This document shows positions 1 to 8,492 of a DNA stretch of 41,314 bases, piece by piece. The notes below the pieces were generated by a model. It had not been told where the DNA came from. It searched no databases and saw only the letters and a program-made list of their open reading frames with translations. The translations under genes were made by a program, and so were the position numbers. Origin of the DNA: Phycisphaerae bacterium (lineage in GTDB: Bacteria; Planctomycetota; Phycisphaerae; Phycisphaerales; Phycisphaeraceae); the NCBI GenBank assembly GCA_030432595.1, contig JAUIGU010000035.1, forward strand, positions 1 to 41,314. The letters are read 5' to 3'. Each line of letters starts with the position of its first letter. The stretch's first letter is position 1.

Positions 1-2
1 TG

Positions 3-680
3 CCCCGTCCCGGAAAGCGTTACCGCAGCGATGTTGAGAAGGCCCCGACCGAGGCCGTGCCGCTGGTCGAAGCCGTGAACCGCCTCAAGGCGATGAAGAA
101 GGTGAAGTTCGACCAGTCGATCGACCTCTGCATGCACCTGGGGATCGACGTCAAGCAGGCCGACCAGCAGCTCCGCGGCGCGATCTCGCTGCCGCACGGC
201 ATCGGAGGCCCGCCCAAGAAAGTGATCGCGTTCGTCGCGCCCGAGAAGGTGGACGCCTGCAAGGCCGCCGGCGCGATCAAGGCAGGCGCGGAAGACCTGG
301 TCAAGGAGATCGAAGAGGGCTTCATGGACTTCGACGTCGCCATCGCCGAGCCGCCGATGATGCGTGTCGTCTCCAAGCTCGGCAAGGTGCTGGGCCCCAA
401 GGGCCTGATGCCCTCGCCTAAGGCCGGCACCGTCACCCCCGACGCCGCGACCGCGGTCAAGGAGTTTGCGGCCGGCAAGGTCGAATACCGCAACGACGAC
501 GGCGGCAACATCCACGCCATCGTCGGCAAGCAGTCCTTCGAGCCCGAGCAGTTGGCCGAGAACGCCCAGGCCTTCATCGACCACATCGTCGGCCGCCGGC
601 CCAACTCGGCCAAAGGCACCTACGTCAAGAAAGTCACCCTCGCCGGCACCATGACCCCCGGCGTGCCCGTGGCGGTGTGA
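3..680 (+). CDS. rplA: 50S ribosomal protein L1, 5' end cut by window edge
   Basis: Large-subunit protein of the L1 stalk, which helps release deacylated tRNA and in many bacteria represses its own operon. The frame is open from the first bases and encodes about 225 residues ending in TGA. The segments VKFDQSIDLCMHLGID, LPHGIGG and VLGPKGLMPSPKAGTV are the conserved L1 core. The first visible residues (PRPGKRYRSDVEKAP) lie upstream of a GTG at 57, so the true start is outside the window and that GTG is not the start. It is followed by rplJ and rplL, the usual L1-L10-L7/L12 order. Identification is secure; only the N-terminus is missing. Confidence 0.97.
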   Translation, partial: PRPGKRYRSDVEKAPTEAVPLVEAVNRLKAMKKVKFDQSIDLCMHLGIDVKQADQQLRGAISLPHGIGGPPKKVIAFVAPEKVDACKAAGAIKAGAEDLVKEIEEGFMDFDVAIAEPPMMRVVSKLGKVLGPKGLMPSPKAGTVTPDAATAVKEFAAGKVEYRNDDGGNIHAIVGKQSFEPEQLAENAQAFIDHIVGRRPNSAKGTYVKKVTLAGTMTPGVPVAV

Positions 681-687
681 ACATCAA

Positions 688-792
688 GTGGTCAGTGGTC
701 AGTGACCAGTGGCCAGCATTGAAACCGCAAGGCCGATCAAACCCTTTTGCTTGTATCTGACCACTAGCCACTGATCACTAAGCACTGACCAC
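688..792. repeat. Imperfect inverted repeat built from AGTGGTCAGT-like units (rplA-rplJ spacer)
   Basis: The left arm (688-716) is made of tandem GTGGTCAGT-type units. The right arm (757-792) is its imperfect reverse complement, and about 40 bp separate them. The pair fills most of the rplA-rplJ gap, where many bacteria carry the L10 autoregulatory leader. The units look like a dispersed repeat type that gives 'SVVSGQ'-like peptides in shadow frames; that resemblance is from memory. A strong stem just before the rplJ ribosome binding site could affect translation, which is inference. Confidence 0.8.
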
Positions 793-809
793 CCGCCCGG
801 AGGGCGCAA

Positions 810-1361
810 ATGTCCAAGCCCGTCAAGAACCTCATCACCGACCAGTACAAGACCATGTTCGACGGCGTCAGCGGCGCCGTGATCGTGGACATCCGCGGCA
901 TCGAAGCCAACACGACCAACGAGATGCGGGCCGGCCTGGCCGACAAGTCCATCAAGGTCACGGTCGTCAAGAACTCGCTCGCCAAGCGCGCCTTCGCCGG
1001 CCACGACCTCGAGCCCGTCACCGCGCTGCTCGACGGCGCCTGCACCATGGTCTACCCGACCAGTGAGAACGCGTCGGCGGTCACCGTCGCCCGCGAGTTG
1101 ATCGACTGGGCCAAGAAGGTCAAGGAACTCCAGTTCCGCGGCGCCGTGCTCGACGGCATCGTGTTCGGCCCCGACGAGATCAAGAAGCTCAGCGAGTACC
1201 CCACCAAGGAAGAGGCCCAGGCCAAGGTCGTGCAGATCATCCTCACGCCCGCCCAGAACCTTGTGGGCGCGCTGGTCGCCCCGGGCCGCAACCTCGCGGG
1301 CATCGTCAAGACCATCCAGGACAAGCTCGAAGCCGGCGAGACCATCGCCAAGGCCTCGTGA
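810..1361 (+). CDS. rplJ: 50S ribosomal protein L10
   Basis: Stalk-base protein that anchors L7/L12 dimers to 23S rRNA. It has 183 residues, near the usual L10 length. The N-terminal globular part carries the typical IVDIRGI and KVTVVKNSLAKRAF segments. The C-terminal stretch from about residue 145 (NLVGALVAPGRNLAGIV... with an acidic/lysine helix) is the L12-binding tail. The start ATG at 810 follows a GGAGG ribosome binding site about 7 bases upstream. It lies between rplA and rplL, as in most bacteria. An inverted repeat occupies its leader, so whether classical L10 autoregulation operates here is unclear. Confidence 0.97.
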   Translation: MSKPVKNLITDQYKTMFDGVSGAVIVDIRGIEANTTNEMRAGLADKSIKVTVVKNSLAKRAFAGHDLEPVTALLDGACTMVYPTSENASAVTVARELIDWAKKVKELQFRGAVLDGIVFGPDEIKKLSEYPTKEEAQAKVVQIILTPAQNLVGALVAPGRNLAGIVKTIQDKLEAGETIAKAS

Positions 1362-1366
1362 TTTTC

Positions 1367-1450
1367 AATTGAGGATTGACGAGTTCCAATCGATCCGGAT
1401 CGAGGCGCTCGACTTCATTCGGCACTCGGCAATCCCAAATCGGCATTGTT
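1367..1450. repeat. Degenerate GATTGAGGATTG / GGCAATCCCAAATCGG repeat in the rplJ-rplL spacer
   Basis: The 171-bp gap between rplJ and rplL starts with CAATTGAGGATTGACGAG near 1368 and has a loosely complementary CGGCAATCCCAAATCGGCA near 1423. The same vocabulary recurs inside mqnC at 17180-17220. It appears to be a decayed copy of a dispersed repeat rather than a functional leader. The rest of the gap up to the rplL ribosome binding site shows no clear element. Confidence 0.55.
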
Positions 1451-1532
1451 ACACCCGTTCCAACTGGCCCCACTGGGTTAAATCCACCGGCGTTCGGTGA
1501 CCTCTTGGAACTCAGCGTACGGAGTACGAACC

Positions 1533-1919
1533 ATGGCAGAAGCAGCGATTGCGGAACTCGGCGACAAGCTCGTCGGCCTGACCCTCAAGGAAGCCGTCGA
1601 TCTGGCGGACTACCTCAAGGAGACCTACAACATCGAGCCCGCCGCCGGCGGCGCGGTGATGATGGCCGGCCCGGCCGGCGGCGGCGACGCCGAAGCCGCC
1701 GAAGAGAAGACCGAGTTCGACGTCATCCTCAAGGGCGCCGGCAGCAACAAGATCCAGGCCATCAAGGCGGTCCGCGAGGCCACCGGCCTGGGCCTCAAGG
1801 AAGCCAAGGAGCTTGTCGAGGGCGCCCCCAAGCCGATCAAGGAAGGCATCCCCAAGGAGGAGGCCGACGCCCTGGTCGAGAAGCTCAAGGAAGCCGGCGC
1901 CGAGGTCGAGGTCAAGTAA
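1533..1919 (+). CDS. rplL: 50S ribosomal protein L7/L12
   Basis: Stalk protein that recruits translation factors EF-G, EF-Tu and IF2. It has 128 residues with the usual layout: an N-terminal dimerisation helix ([18 protein letters not shown]), an Ala/Gly-rich hinge (residues about 35-55) and a C-terminal factor-binding domain with [20 protein letters not shown] and [18 protein letters not shown] 1533 was chosen over upstream starts because it begins the family N-terminus and GGAG lies at 1521-1524. The gene is closed by a strong terminator; rpoB, often next, is absent here. Confidence 0.97.
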   Translation: MAEAAIAELGDKLVGLTLKEAVDLADYLKETYNIEPAAGGAVMMAGPAGGGDAEAAEEKTEFDVILKGAGSNKIQAIKAVREATGLGLKEAKELVEGAPKPIKEGIPKEEADALVEKLKEAGAEVEVK

Positions 1920-1962
1920 GACCGCCCCGGCTCACACTTCCCGAATCTCAAAACCCACGAAG

Positions 1963-1989
1963 CCCACGGACAACGTCCGTGGGTTTTTT
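1963..1989 (+). terminator. Rho-independent terminator after rplL
   Basis: Perfect 9-bp stem CCCACGGAC / GTCCGTGGG with a 3-base loop, followed immediately by six T residues. It lies 44 bp after the rplL stop and ends the ribosomal-protein unit. The gene beyond is on the opposite strand. Confidence 0.92.
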
Positions 1990-2018
1990 CGTGTGTGTTG
2001 TGTTTGTGAATCCTCTTG

Positions 2019-2789
2019 TCAACCCGGCTTGTTCGTCACGTCGTTCAGCCGCCAGTCGTAGTCGAGGATCTTGATGGGCAGCAGGCTCGACGAGCGGTTG
2101 TTCAGGCGATCGCGGACGTAGCGCTGCCAGTCGCCGAAGTCGTCGCCGTACCACTCGAAGATCTTGGTGACGTGCGTCGCCCCGCCCTCGAACCGCACGT
2201 AGCGCGGGTGGTTCAGGTCAAGCACGTAGTCTTCCTGGGCCGCGAGCTGCTGCTTGAGCGTCTCGGCCCGGTACGCCTCGTTCCGCAGGGGCGGGCAGGA
2301 GTACGCGGCGCACACCAGCGCCCAGTGGATACGCGGCTCCTTGAAGTCCTTGCGGATGATTTCGTGCTCGATGTGGTTGAGGCTGACGGTGGCGCCGCCG
2401 AGGTTCCAGATCGCCTCGCCCCACGGCTTACCGCCGTGCAGGTCGGTGATCGACTTGAGCCGGCCGCCGCGGTAATTGTCGAGGATGAGCTGGAGCGTGA
2501 ACGCGTTGTAGGCGTTGATGAGGTGGGCGAGGCGTTCGTTGTCGCTCAGATTCGAGCGTGGGTCTGGCGCAGCCAGGCTGGCGACGTAGGCGTCGAGCGC
2601 GGCACGGTCCTCGGCGAGTGCGGCGTAGTCCACCCAGCCGTCCGCGTCGACGTGCTGCTTGAGCGTTTCGTGGTAGCCGTCGATCGGTTCGGCCTGGTGG
2701 TCGTCCGCCATCGTTGGCACAACCAGGACAGCACAGGCCAGAACGGTTAAAGCGGACGAAACCGGTCCAATGAATCGTGATCGCGGCAT
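2019..2789 (-). CDS. Exported DUF547 protein
   Basis: A 256-residue protein of the DUF547 family, whose function is not firmly known; the fold has been compared to papain-like or transglutaminase-like enzymes. The start ATG at 2789 follows AGGAG and opens a clear signal peptide (MPRSRF..., hydrophobic residues about 10-25, ending near VVPTMADD). Family features are LAHLINAYNAFTLQLIL, a central conserved His region, and the Cys-containing WALVCAAYSCPPLRNEAY. The longer frame up to 2861 would add a non-signal N-terminus and lacks support. It converges with the ribosomal cluster and diverges from uvrB across about 75 bp. Confidence 0.85.
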   Translation of the reverse strand: MPRSRFIGPVSSALTVLACAVLVVPTMADDHQAEPIDGYHETLKQHVDADGWVDYAALAEDRAALDAYVASLAAPDPRSNLSDNERLAHLINAYNAFTLQLILDNYRGGRLKSITDLHGGKPWGEAIWNLGGATVSLNHIEHEIIRKDFKEPRIHWALVCAAYSCPPLRNEAYRAETLKQQLAAQEDYVLDLNHPRYVRFEGGATHVTKIFEWYGDDFGDWQRYVRDRLNNRSSSLLPIKILDYDWRLNDVTNKPG

Positions 2790-2863
2790 GAGAATCTCCT
2801 GGTGGGTGAAGAACAATACGCCGCCCGCCCGGAACATTCCCGCCGGCCGCATAAACTGCACGC

Positions 2864-5104
2864 ATGCCCGCCACGGACCCGGCCGATCCGAGCCGCCTCA
2901 CGCACCGCCCGCAGCCGTTCCGCCTGCACAGCGAGTTCGCGCCCATGGGCGACCAGCCCGCGGCGATCGACCAGCTCGTCGACCGCCTCCAGCGCGGCGA
3001 GAAGTACTCCACGCTCCTGGGCGCCACCGGCACGGGCAAGACCTTCACGATGGCCAACACGATCGCCCGCGTGAACAAGCCGACGCTCATCATCTCGCAC
3101 AACAAAACCCTCGCCGCGCAGCTCTACGAAGAAATGAAGGAGCTCTTCCCCGACAACGCGGTGAGCTACTTCGTCTCCTACTACGACTACTACCAGCCCG
3201 AGGCGTACATCCCGCAGCGCGACATCTACATCGAGAAGGACTCGTCACGCAACGACGACCTCGACCGCCTGCGCCTCGCCGCGACCTCGGCGCTGGTGTC
3301 GCGGAACGACGTGATCGTCGTCGCGTCGGTGTCGTGCATCTTCGGCCTGGGCTCGCCGGACGAATACAAGAAGCGCGTGATGTCGCTGGTTGTCGGGCAG
3401 AGCGTGGTCCGGCGGGACCTGCTCCGCAGTTTCGCGGACATGCAGTACTCCCGCAGCGAGTATGACCTCAAGCGCGCGAGCTTCCGTGTGCGTGGCGACG
3501 TCATCGAGATCGTCCCGGCCGGCGAGGAGTACGCGGTGCGCATCGAGCTGTTCGGCGACGAGATCGAGTCGTTGTCGCTGGTGAACCCGACCACGGGCGA
3601 GCTGCTGGCCGAGGAGAAGGCGGTCTTCATCTACCCGGCCGTGCAGTACGTGATGCCCGAGGACCAGCAGCAGCGGGCGATTGACGCCATCAAGGAAGAG
3701 CTCGACCACCGCGTCGCCGCGCTGCGCAGCGAGGGCAAGCTGCTTGAGGCGCAGCGTCTGCTCGCCCGGACGAAATACGACCTCGAACAACTCGAAGAAC
3801 TCGGCTTCTGCAACGGCATCGAGAACTACTCCCGGCACCTCGACGGCCGGCCCGCGGGGTCGATGCCGTACACGCTGCTGGACTATTTTCCCGATTCGCA
3901 GAGCGGGCAGTACGAGGGCGACTACACCTGGCGCGACGCCCCGGAGTCGAAACGCCCGGACGGCGAAACGCACACGCCCACGCCCGACGCCATGGGCATC
4001 CACAATTTCAACCCCGCCGACTGGCTGTTCATCATCGACGAGTCGCACGTCACGCTGCCGCAGATGCACGCGATGTACCACGGCGACCGCCATCGCAAGC
4101 AGACCCTCGTCGAGCACGGCTTCCGCCTTCCCTCCGCGCTCGACAACCGGCCGCTCACGTTCGAAGAGATCGAGAAGAAGTGGCCCCAAGTCATCTTCGT
4201 CAGCGCGACGCCCGGGCCTTACGAACTGGAGAAGAGCCACGGCGAGGTCGTCGAGCAGATTATCCGCCCGACGGGATTGATCGACCCGGTCATCGAGATC
4301 AAGCCCGCCGATGGCCAGGTGCCCGACCTTTTGGACATGGTCAAGCGGCGCATCACGGCCGGCGAACGCACGCTGGTCACGACGCTCACCAAGCGCCTCG
4401 CGGAAGACCTCGCGCGCTACCTCGACTCGCAGGGCATCAACTGCCGGTACCTGCACAGCGACATCGACACGCTCGACCGCGTCGTGATCCTGCGCGAGCT
4501 GCGCGAGGGGCAGTTCGACGTCCTGGTCGGCGTCAACCTGCTGCGCGAGGGCCTGGACCTGCCCGAGGTCTCGCTGGTCTGCATCATGGACGCGGACAAG
4601 GAGGGCTTCCTCCGCAGCGGGCGTTCGCTCATCCAGCAGATCGGCCGTGCGGCCCGCAACGAGAACGCGCACGTGGTGCTCTACGCCGACGAGGTGACGC
4701 CGTCGATGCAGGACGCGATTGACGAGACCGAGCGCCGTCGGCAGAAACAGATCGAATACAACGAGCAGCACGGCATCACGCCCCGGACGGTGAAGAAAGC
4801 CATCCGCCGCGGCATCGAACTCGAGCTGCGGGCGCGGCGCACCGCGAAAGAGGCACTAACCACCGACGGGAAGGAATACGACCGCGCCGAACTCCTCGCC
4901 GAGTTGGAGAAGACGATGCTCGAAGCGGCGCAGAACCTCGAGTTCGAGAAGGCCGCGACGATCCGCGACCAGATTGCCGAGGTGAAGTCTGCGCCGGCGC
5001 TGGAGAAGGTGCGAATGCCGAGCAAGAAGGGCGGCCGCAAGTTCAAGCCCGGCACGCCCGGGACGAAGGCGGGGCGGCGGGGCAAAAAGAAACGCGGCGG
5101 ATAA
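2864..5104 (+). CDS. uvrB: Excinuclease ABC subunit B
   Basis: DNA damage-recognition helicase of nucleotide excision repair, working with UvrA and UvrC. It has Walker A GATGTGKT (residues 53-60), the beta-hairpin [12 protein letters not shown] (from about 106), a DESH box with its Asp at residue 392, helicase motifs including [14 protein letters not shown] and QQIGRAARN, and a C-terminal UVR domain (about 676-710) for UvrC contact. At 746 residues it is longer than the usual 660-680. About 42 extra residues (345-386, acidic and Pro-rich) lie between TLLDYFPD and the DESH box, and the tail after the UVR domain is very basic ([10 protein letters not shown]...GKKKRGG). Both additions leave the motifs intact. 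Confidence 0.97.
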   Translation: MPATDPADPSRLTHRPQPFRLHSEFAPMGDQPAAIDQLVDRLQRGEKYSTLLGATGTGKTFTMANTIARVNKPTLIISHNKTLAAQLYEEMKELFPDNAVSYFVSYYDYYQPEAYIPQRDIYIEKDSSRNDDLDRLRLAATSALVSRNDVIVVASVSCIFGLGSPDEYKKRVMSLVVGQSVVRRDLLRSFADMQYSRSEYDLKRASFRVRGDVIEIVPAGEEYAVRIELFGDEIESLSLVNPTTGELLAEEKAVFIYPAVQYVMPEDQQQRAIDAIKEELDHRVAALRSEGKLLEAQRLLARTKYDLEQLEELGFCNGIENYSRHLDGRPAGSMPYTLLDYFPDSQSGQYEGDYTWRDAPESKRPDGETHTPTPDAMGIHNFNPADWLFIIDESHVTLPQMHAMYHGDRHRKQTLVEHGFRLPSALDNRPLTFEEIEKKWPQVIFVSATPGPYELEKSHGEVVEQIIRPTGLIDPVIEIKPADGQVPDLLDMVKRRITAGERTLVTTLTKRLAEDLARYLDSQGINCRYLHSDIDTLDRVVILRELREGQFDVLVGVNLLREGLDLPEVSLVCIMDADKEGFLRSGRSLIQQIGRAARNENAHVVLYADEVTPSMQDAIDETERRRQKQIEYNEQHGITPRTVKKAIRRGIELELRARRTAKEALTTDGKEYDRAELLAELEKTMLEAAQNLEFEKAATIRDQIAEVKSAPALEKVRMPSKKGGRKFKPGTPGTKAGRRGKKKRGG

Positions 5105-5115
5105 ACCGAAAGACT

Positions 5116-5209
5116 GTTGTTTCTCGGGTGCCACGGTCGCTTGCGACCGTGCCTGAGTAACCACACAACCGAAACACGGTCACAAGCGACCGTGGCACCC
5201 GAACGCAAC
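5116..5209. repeat. Long inverted repeat of GGTGCCACGGTCGCTTGC type between uvrB and pdxJ
   Basis: The left arm (5116-5151) and right arm (5175-5209) are near-perfect reverse complements over about 35 bp. The left arm itself contains a perfect hairpin CACGGTCGC-TT-GCGACCGTG (5132-5151). It lies between the convergent ends of uvrB and pdxJ, so it could act as a bidirectional terminator, although no long T-run follows. A 27-bp identical copy of the left arm occurs at 28381-28407. Confidence 0.88.
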
Positions 5210-5214
5210 TCTTT

Positions 5215-6006
5215 CTACGCCTTTTCAATCACGTCCAGGTACGCCCGCACCGCCGCGGGCATCCCCATCTTGAGCGCGTCGGCGACCAACGCGTGCCCGA
5301 TGCTGACCTCGAGGATGCCCGGGATCGCGAGGAACGCGCCGAGGTTGTCGAGGTTCAGGTCGTGCCCCGCGTTGATGCCCAGCCCGACGGACCGCGCGGC
5401 CTCCGCCGTGGCCGCGAAGCGATCGAAGACCTGCGCTTCGTGCACCGTGCCGAACGCCTTGGCGTAACTCTCGGTGTAGAGCTCGACGCGGTCCGCGCCG
5501 GCGTCGGTCGCGCGCTTCGCCGTCTCGGGGTCCGGGTCCACGAACAGGCTTACGCGACAACCCACTTCGTGCAGTTCTTCCACGATCGGCTTCAACTCGG
5601 CCACCACCGCGTCGTCGCGTAGGTTGAAGCCGTGGTCCGAGGTGTTCTGTCCCGGCGCATCGGGCACGAGCGTTGCCTGCGTCGGCCGGACCGCCCGCAG
5701 GATCGGCATCAGATGCCCTTCGTCGCCGGCACCGCCGGACGTGTCGAGCGGGTTGCCCTCGATGTTGAACTCACCGCCCCCCCGGAAGTTGTCCTCGGTG
5801 TTCCCGCGGTCACGCAACAACCCCGCGATCGCCGGCACGTCGGCCTTGCGGATGTGGCGTTCGTCCGGGCGCGGGTGCACCGTCACGCCGAACGCGCCAG
5901 CCTCCAGCGCCCACCGCGCCGCGTCCACCACCGAGGGCACGTCGCCGTCCCGCGCGTTGCGCAGCAGCGCCACCTTGTTCACGTTGACCGAGAGCTTCGT
6001 CTTCAT
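5215..6006 (-). CDS. pdxJ: Pyridoxine 5'-phosphate synthase
   Basis: Condenses 1-deoxyxylulose 5-phosphate with 3-amino-1-hydroxyacetone phosphate to make pyridoxine phosphate, the last ring-forming step of DXP-dependent vitamin B6 synthesis. It has 263 residues, slightly longer than the usual 240. The N-terminus LSVNVNKVALLRNARDGD and the active-site segment GVTVHPRPDERHI are diagnostic; further conserved parts are FNIEGNP, VSLFVDPDP, RVELYTESYA and GHDLNLDNL, ending with the phosphate-binding EVSIGHALVADAL. It diverges from the DUF1570 gene (gap about 70 bp) and converges with uvrB. No pdxA is visible nearby. Confidence 0.96.
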   Translation of the reverse strand: MKTKLSVNVNKVALLRNARDGDVPSVVDAARWALEAGAFGVTVHPRPDERHIRKADVPAIAGLLRDRGNTEDNFRGGGEFNIEGNPLDTSGGAGDEGHLMPILRAVRPTQATLVPDAPGQNTSDHGFNLRDDAVVAELKPIVEELHEVGCRVSLFVDPDPETAKRATDAGADRVELYTESYAKAFGTVHEAQVFDRFAATAEAARSVGLGINAGHDLNLDNLGAFLAIPGILEVSIGHALVADALKMGMPAAVRAYLDVIEKA

Positions 6007-6078
6007 GCCCCACGATCTTAACGCCAGGCCGGCGGGCCGAATTCGCCGACCGATTCGGATGCACTACGATCCGGCCGC

Positions 6079-7203
6079 ATGGGTTACACCGTCGAGACCA
6101 CGCTTGAAGACGCCGAAGCGCGGCGGTACGTCGACCACGCCGAGCGCGTGCTCACCAACCTCGAGAACGTCACGGTCCTGGAAGGCCGGGTGGCGCCGTC
6201 GCCGCTGGCCGCGGGCCGGCTGTGCCTGTTCCGCACGCAGTGGCAGTACTGGGACTACATGGAGCGGGCCGGGGTCGGGCGCGACCACTCGCGGGGCGTG
6301 TTCTTCGTGCCGCCCGACGGGGAGACGACCGTCATCGCGACGTACGTCGAGGGTCAGTCCGCGACCGAGGTCTTCTCCACACTCCAGCATGAGGGCTTCC
6401 ACCAGTACGCGTTCTCCCGCTTCGGCGAGCATTTTCCGATCTGGCTGAACGAAGGCCTCGCCCAGTACTACCAGGACGCGCTGATGATCGGCGGGGCGTT
6501 GCGTTTCGGCGTGATCGATGCGCGGCGCCTGGGGTTGTTGCAGGCGGCGATCCGGGCGAACGTGCTGCCGCCGCTGACCGAGTTGCTCAAGCTGTCGCGG
6601 CAGAAATGGAACGCGCTGACGGCGTCCAACCCGCGGACGGGTTCGATCCAGTACGCCCACGCGTGGGGCCTGACGTGGTACCTGCTGCACGCCCGTGACG
6701 GCGCGCTGCGGCCGGTGCTCGCGCAGGTGCTCGAAGAGCTCGGTCGGCCCGAGCGGCGCGGCAAGCCTTCGCCGTTCAAGATCCCCGACGCGATGGAGAA
6801 GCGTTTCCGCGAATACATGTTGGACCAGGCCGAGCCCGACCCGCTGACCACGACCCTCGAACGGATGACGTTCCTGAGCTACGGCCTGCTCGCGCTCGAC
6901 CGGCACGGCATCCGCCAGCCGCGCGGGCTGGACGAGTTGCAGCGCCGGCTGAGCATCCTGCAATTCGAGGTCCGTCTGCCCCGGCCGGACAGCCCGGACC
7001 CGATCCGTTTCCTGGGGTCGGACGCGTCGATGTACCGCTACCCGACCGACGACGGGTTGGAGGTGCCGTTCGTTTTTTCGCCGGGCGAGAACCACCGCGC
7101 GTTGGGCCGGGTCGTGGCCGACGTCGCCGACCATCGGCCGACCCTGACGTGGTTCCGCTCGTCCAAACGCGTGCCGGTGGCGCTGATCGAGTTCGAGGAT
7201 TGA
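6079..7203 (+). CDS. DUF1570-type zinc peptidase-like protein
   Basis: A 374-residue protein with a gluzincin-like HExxH motif (HEGFH, residues 104-108) and a downstream NEGLAQYY (Asn124-Glu125), giving the two zinc His and a probable third ligand Glu. This is the arrangement of the DUF1570 family, common in planctomycetes. No signal peptide is evident from ATG 6079, so it may be cytoplasmic, which is unusual for a family often predicted to be exported. The C-terminal 150 residues show no motif I recognise. Substrate unknown. Start chosen because ATG 6079 opens the conserved region; no clear ribosome binding site. Confidence 0.8.
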   Translation: MGYTVETTLEDAEARRYVDHAERVLTNLENVTVLEGRVAPSPLAAGRLCLFRTQWQYWDYMERAGVGRDHSRGVFFVPPDGETTVIATYVEGQSATEVFSTLQHEGFHQYAFSRFGEHFPIWLNEGLAQYYQDALMIGGALRFGVIDARRLGLLQAAIRANVLPPLTELLKLSRQKWNALTASNPRTGSIQYAHAWGLTWYLLHARDGALRPVLAQVLEELGRPERRGKPSPFKIPDAMEKRFREYMLDQAEPDPLTTTLERMTFLSYGLLALDRHGIRQPRGLDELQRRLSILQFEVRLPRPDSPDPIRFLGSDASMYRYPTDDGLEVPFVFSPGENHRALGRVVADVADHRPTLTWFRSSKRVPVALIEFED

Positions 7204-7236
7204 ACGTTCTCTGCGCGGGGGATACGGTTCGACGTG

Positions 7237-7980
7237 CTAGGCCGGCGCGACCGGTGTCGTCCGGCTCGCGAGGGCCGAAGTCATAAACAGCAGCACCAGC
7301 GACCAGAAGCACAGCACCAGGTTCTGCACCGGCAACTGCAACGCCAGCGGCAGCGTGTAGATCACGCACACCGCGGGCAGCCAGACCATCCAGTTGTTCA
7401 CCATCAACGGCACGACGTCCCACCGCCACCACGCCTTCCACCCGTGCCGCAGCGGCCCGGCCCGCACCGCCGACCACGAATAGCCCGCGTCCTTGAACGC
7501 GTACACCAGCACCGTCGTCGGCACCGCCCACAGCGGGCAGTAGAGCCCCATGTCCAGCGCGATCTTGCCGAGGATCACCCCCGGCGCGGCGCTGTCGCCC
7601 AGCAGCGCCGCCAGCCCCGCGTACAAAAGGCTCACCTCCGCGCCCTTGAACGCCCAGAACGCGGTGAGGTAGAGCAGGTCGGCTGCACGGGTTCTCCGTG
7701 TTTCCCCAGGCCGAAGCCGCTGAACCACCCACGGGATGATCGCCCCGAAGACCGCCGTGGTCACTACCGGGAACAACCAATTCACCGGGAACCGTAGTGT
7801 GTCCCGCCAATCGGCTACGCCCTGCATCGCGTCGCGCACCGGCGTGACGAACGCGTACGACAAACCCAACGCCAGCGCAAACAGCGCCAAAGCCACGCCG
7901 GGCCGCGCGTTGCGCTTCGCCGCCGCCAGTCCCAGCGCCCACGGCGAGACGGGATGGACGTCGCGTTCCGCCTCGCTCAC
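7237..7980 (-). CDS. Multi-pass membrane protein, unknown (weak Mpv17/PMP22 resemblance)
   Basis: About 247 residues from GTG 7980, with at least five hydrophobic segments. The GTG overlaps the stop of the upstream VOC gene as GTGA, implying translational coupling. The second half (KIALDMGLYCPLWAVPTTVLVY followed by WRWDVVPLMVNNWMVWLP) faintly recalls the Mpv17/PMP22 pattern of small membrane channels, but this is by eye only. The much longer open frame upstream (to 8457) is a shadow of the VOC gene and is not used. Function unknown. Confidence 0.72.
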   Translation of the reverse strand: MSEAERDVHPVSPWALGLAAAKRNARPGVALALFALALGLSYAFVTPVRDAMQGVADWRDTLRFPVNWLFPVVTTAVFGAIIPWVVQRLRPGETRRTRAADLLYLTAFWAFKGAEVSLLYAGLAALLGDSAAPGVILGKIALDMGLYCPLWAVPTTVLVYAFKDAGYSWSAVRAGPLRHGWKAWWRWDVVPLMVNNWMVWLPAVCVIYTLPLALQLPVQNLVLCFWSLVLLFMTSALASRTTPVAPA

Positions 7981-8426
7981 GTCAACTCGTTCTGGAACAG
8001 CTCGATGAGTTCGCCGTCGGGCCCGCGGAAGAACGAGATCCGCACGGGGACGGTGCCGGGCAGGCCACCGTCGCTGCATGTGTTGGCGATGTCCACGCCG
8101 CGCGGCTCCATCGTGACGGTCATGCCCGCGGCGCGGGCCTTCTCCGTCAGTGCGTCGAGGGCGTCGGTCCGCAGCGCCAGGTGCAGCAGCGGCGGCTCGG
8201 GATCGGGTGGGGTGGCGGGTGCGTCGGGGCGTTCGAAGATCTCGACGTGGTTGCCGTCGCCGACGTCGAGCATGATGGCGCGTTCGCCGGGCTGCCCCCA
8301 GCCCAAGCGCGGGGTCATGCCCAGCACGCCGGTATAGAACGCCACGCTGGCGTCGAAGTCTTTGGCGCGGACCGCGGCGTGGTGGACGCCGGTGACGCGC
8401 GGGCGGTCGGAGGATTCGTTTGGCAT
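7977..8426 (-). CDS. VOC (glyoxalase/bleomycin resistance) family protein
   Basis: A 149-residue vicinal-oxygen-chelate protein made of two beta-alpha-beta-beta-beta modules. VTGVHHAAVRAKDFDASVAFYTGVLGM begins module one, HVEIFERP gives a metal-binding His/Glu, LLHLALRT begins module two, and FFRGPDGELIELFQ ends with the family Glu. The substrate cannot be told; it could be a lyase, dioxygenase or binding protein. The 3' end overlaps the membrane-protein gene by 4 nt, so the two are probably one unit. Confidence 0.87.
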   Translation of the reverse strand: MPNESSDRPRVTGVHHAAVRAKDFDASVAFYTGVLGMTPRLGWGQPGERAIMLDVGDGNHVEIFERPDAPATPPDPEPPLLHLALRTDALDALTEKARAAGMTVTMEPRGVDIANTCSDGGLPGTVPVRISFFRGPDGELIELFQNELT

Positions 8427-8447
8427 CGCCGCAGTCTACGCCACGGC

Positions 8448-8480
8448 GGAAGTCCAAAGTCCGAAGTTCAATGTCTGGCG
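8448..8480. repeat. Short AGTCCAAAGTCCGAAGTTC tandem motif upstream of the VOC gene
   Basis: Three imperfect AGTCCGA-like units occupy the 66-bp gap between the PH-domain gene's end and the VOC gene's start. This may be a remnant of the same kind of short-motif dispersed repeat seen elsewhere in the window, without an obvious inverted partner here. Confidence 0.35.
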
Positions 8481-8492
8481 AGCGTCCGCGCC

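Noticed and set aside
699-1004. Minus-strand open frame across the rplA-rplJ spacer
   Set aside because: Part is the repeat translated (SVLSDQWLV-like) and part is antisense to rplJ.
3245-4771. 508-codon open frame antisense to uvrB
   Set aside because: Shadow of a GC-rich gene: it mirrors the uvrB codon pattern and has no family features.
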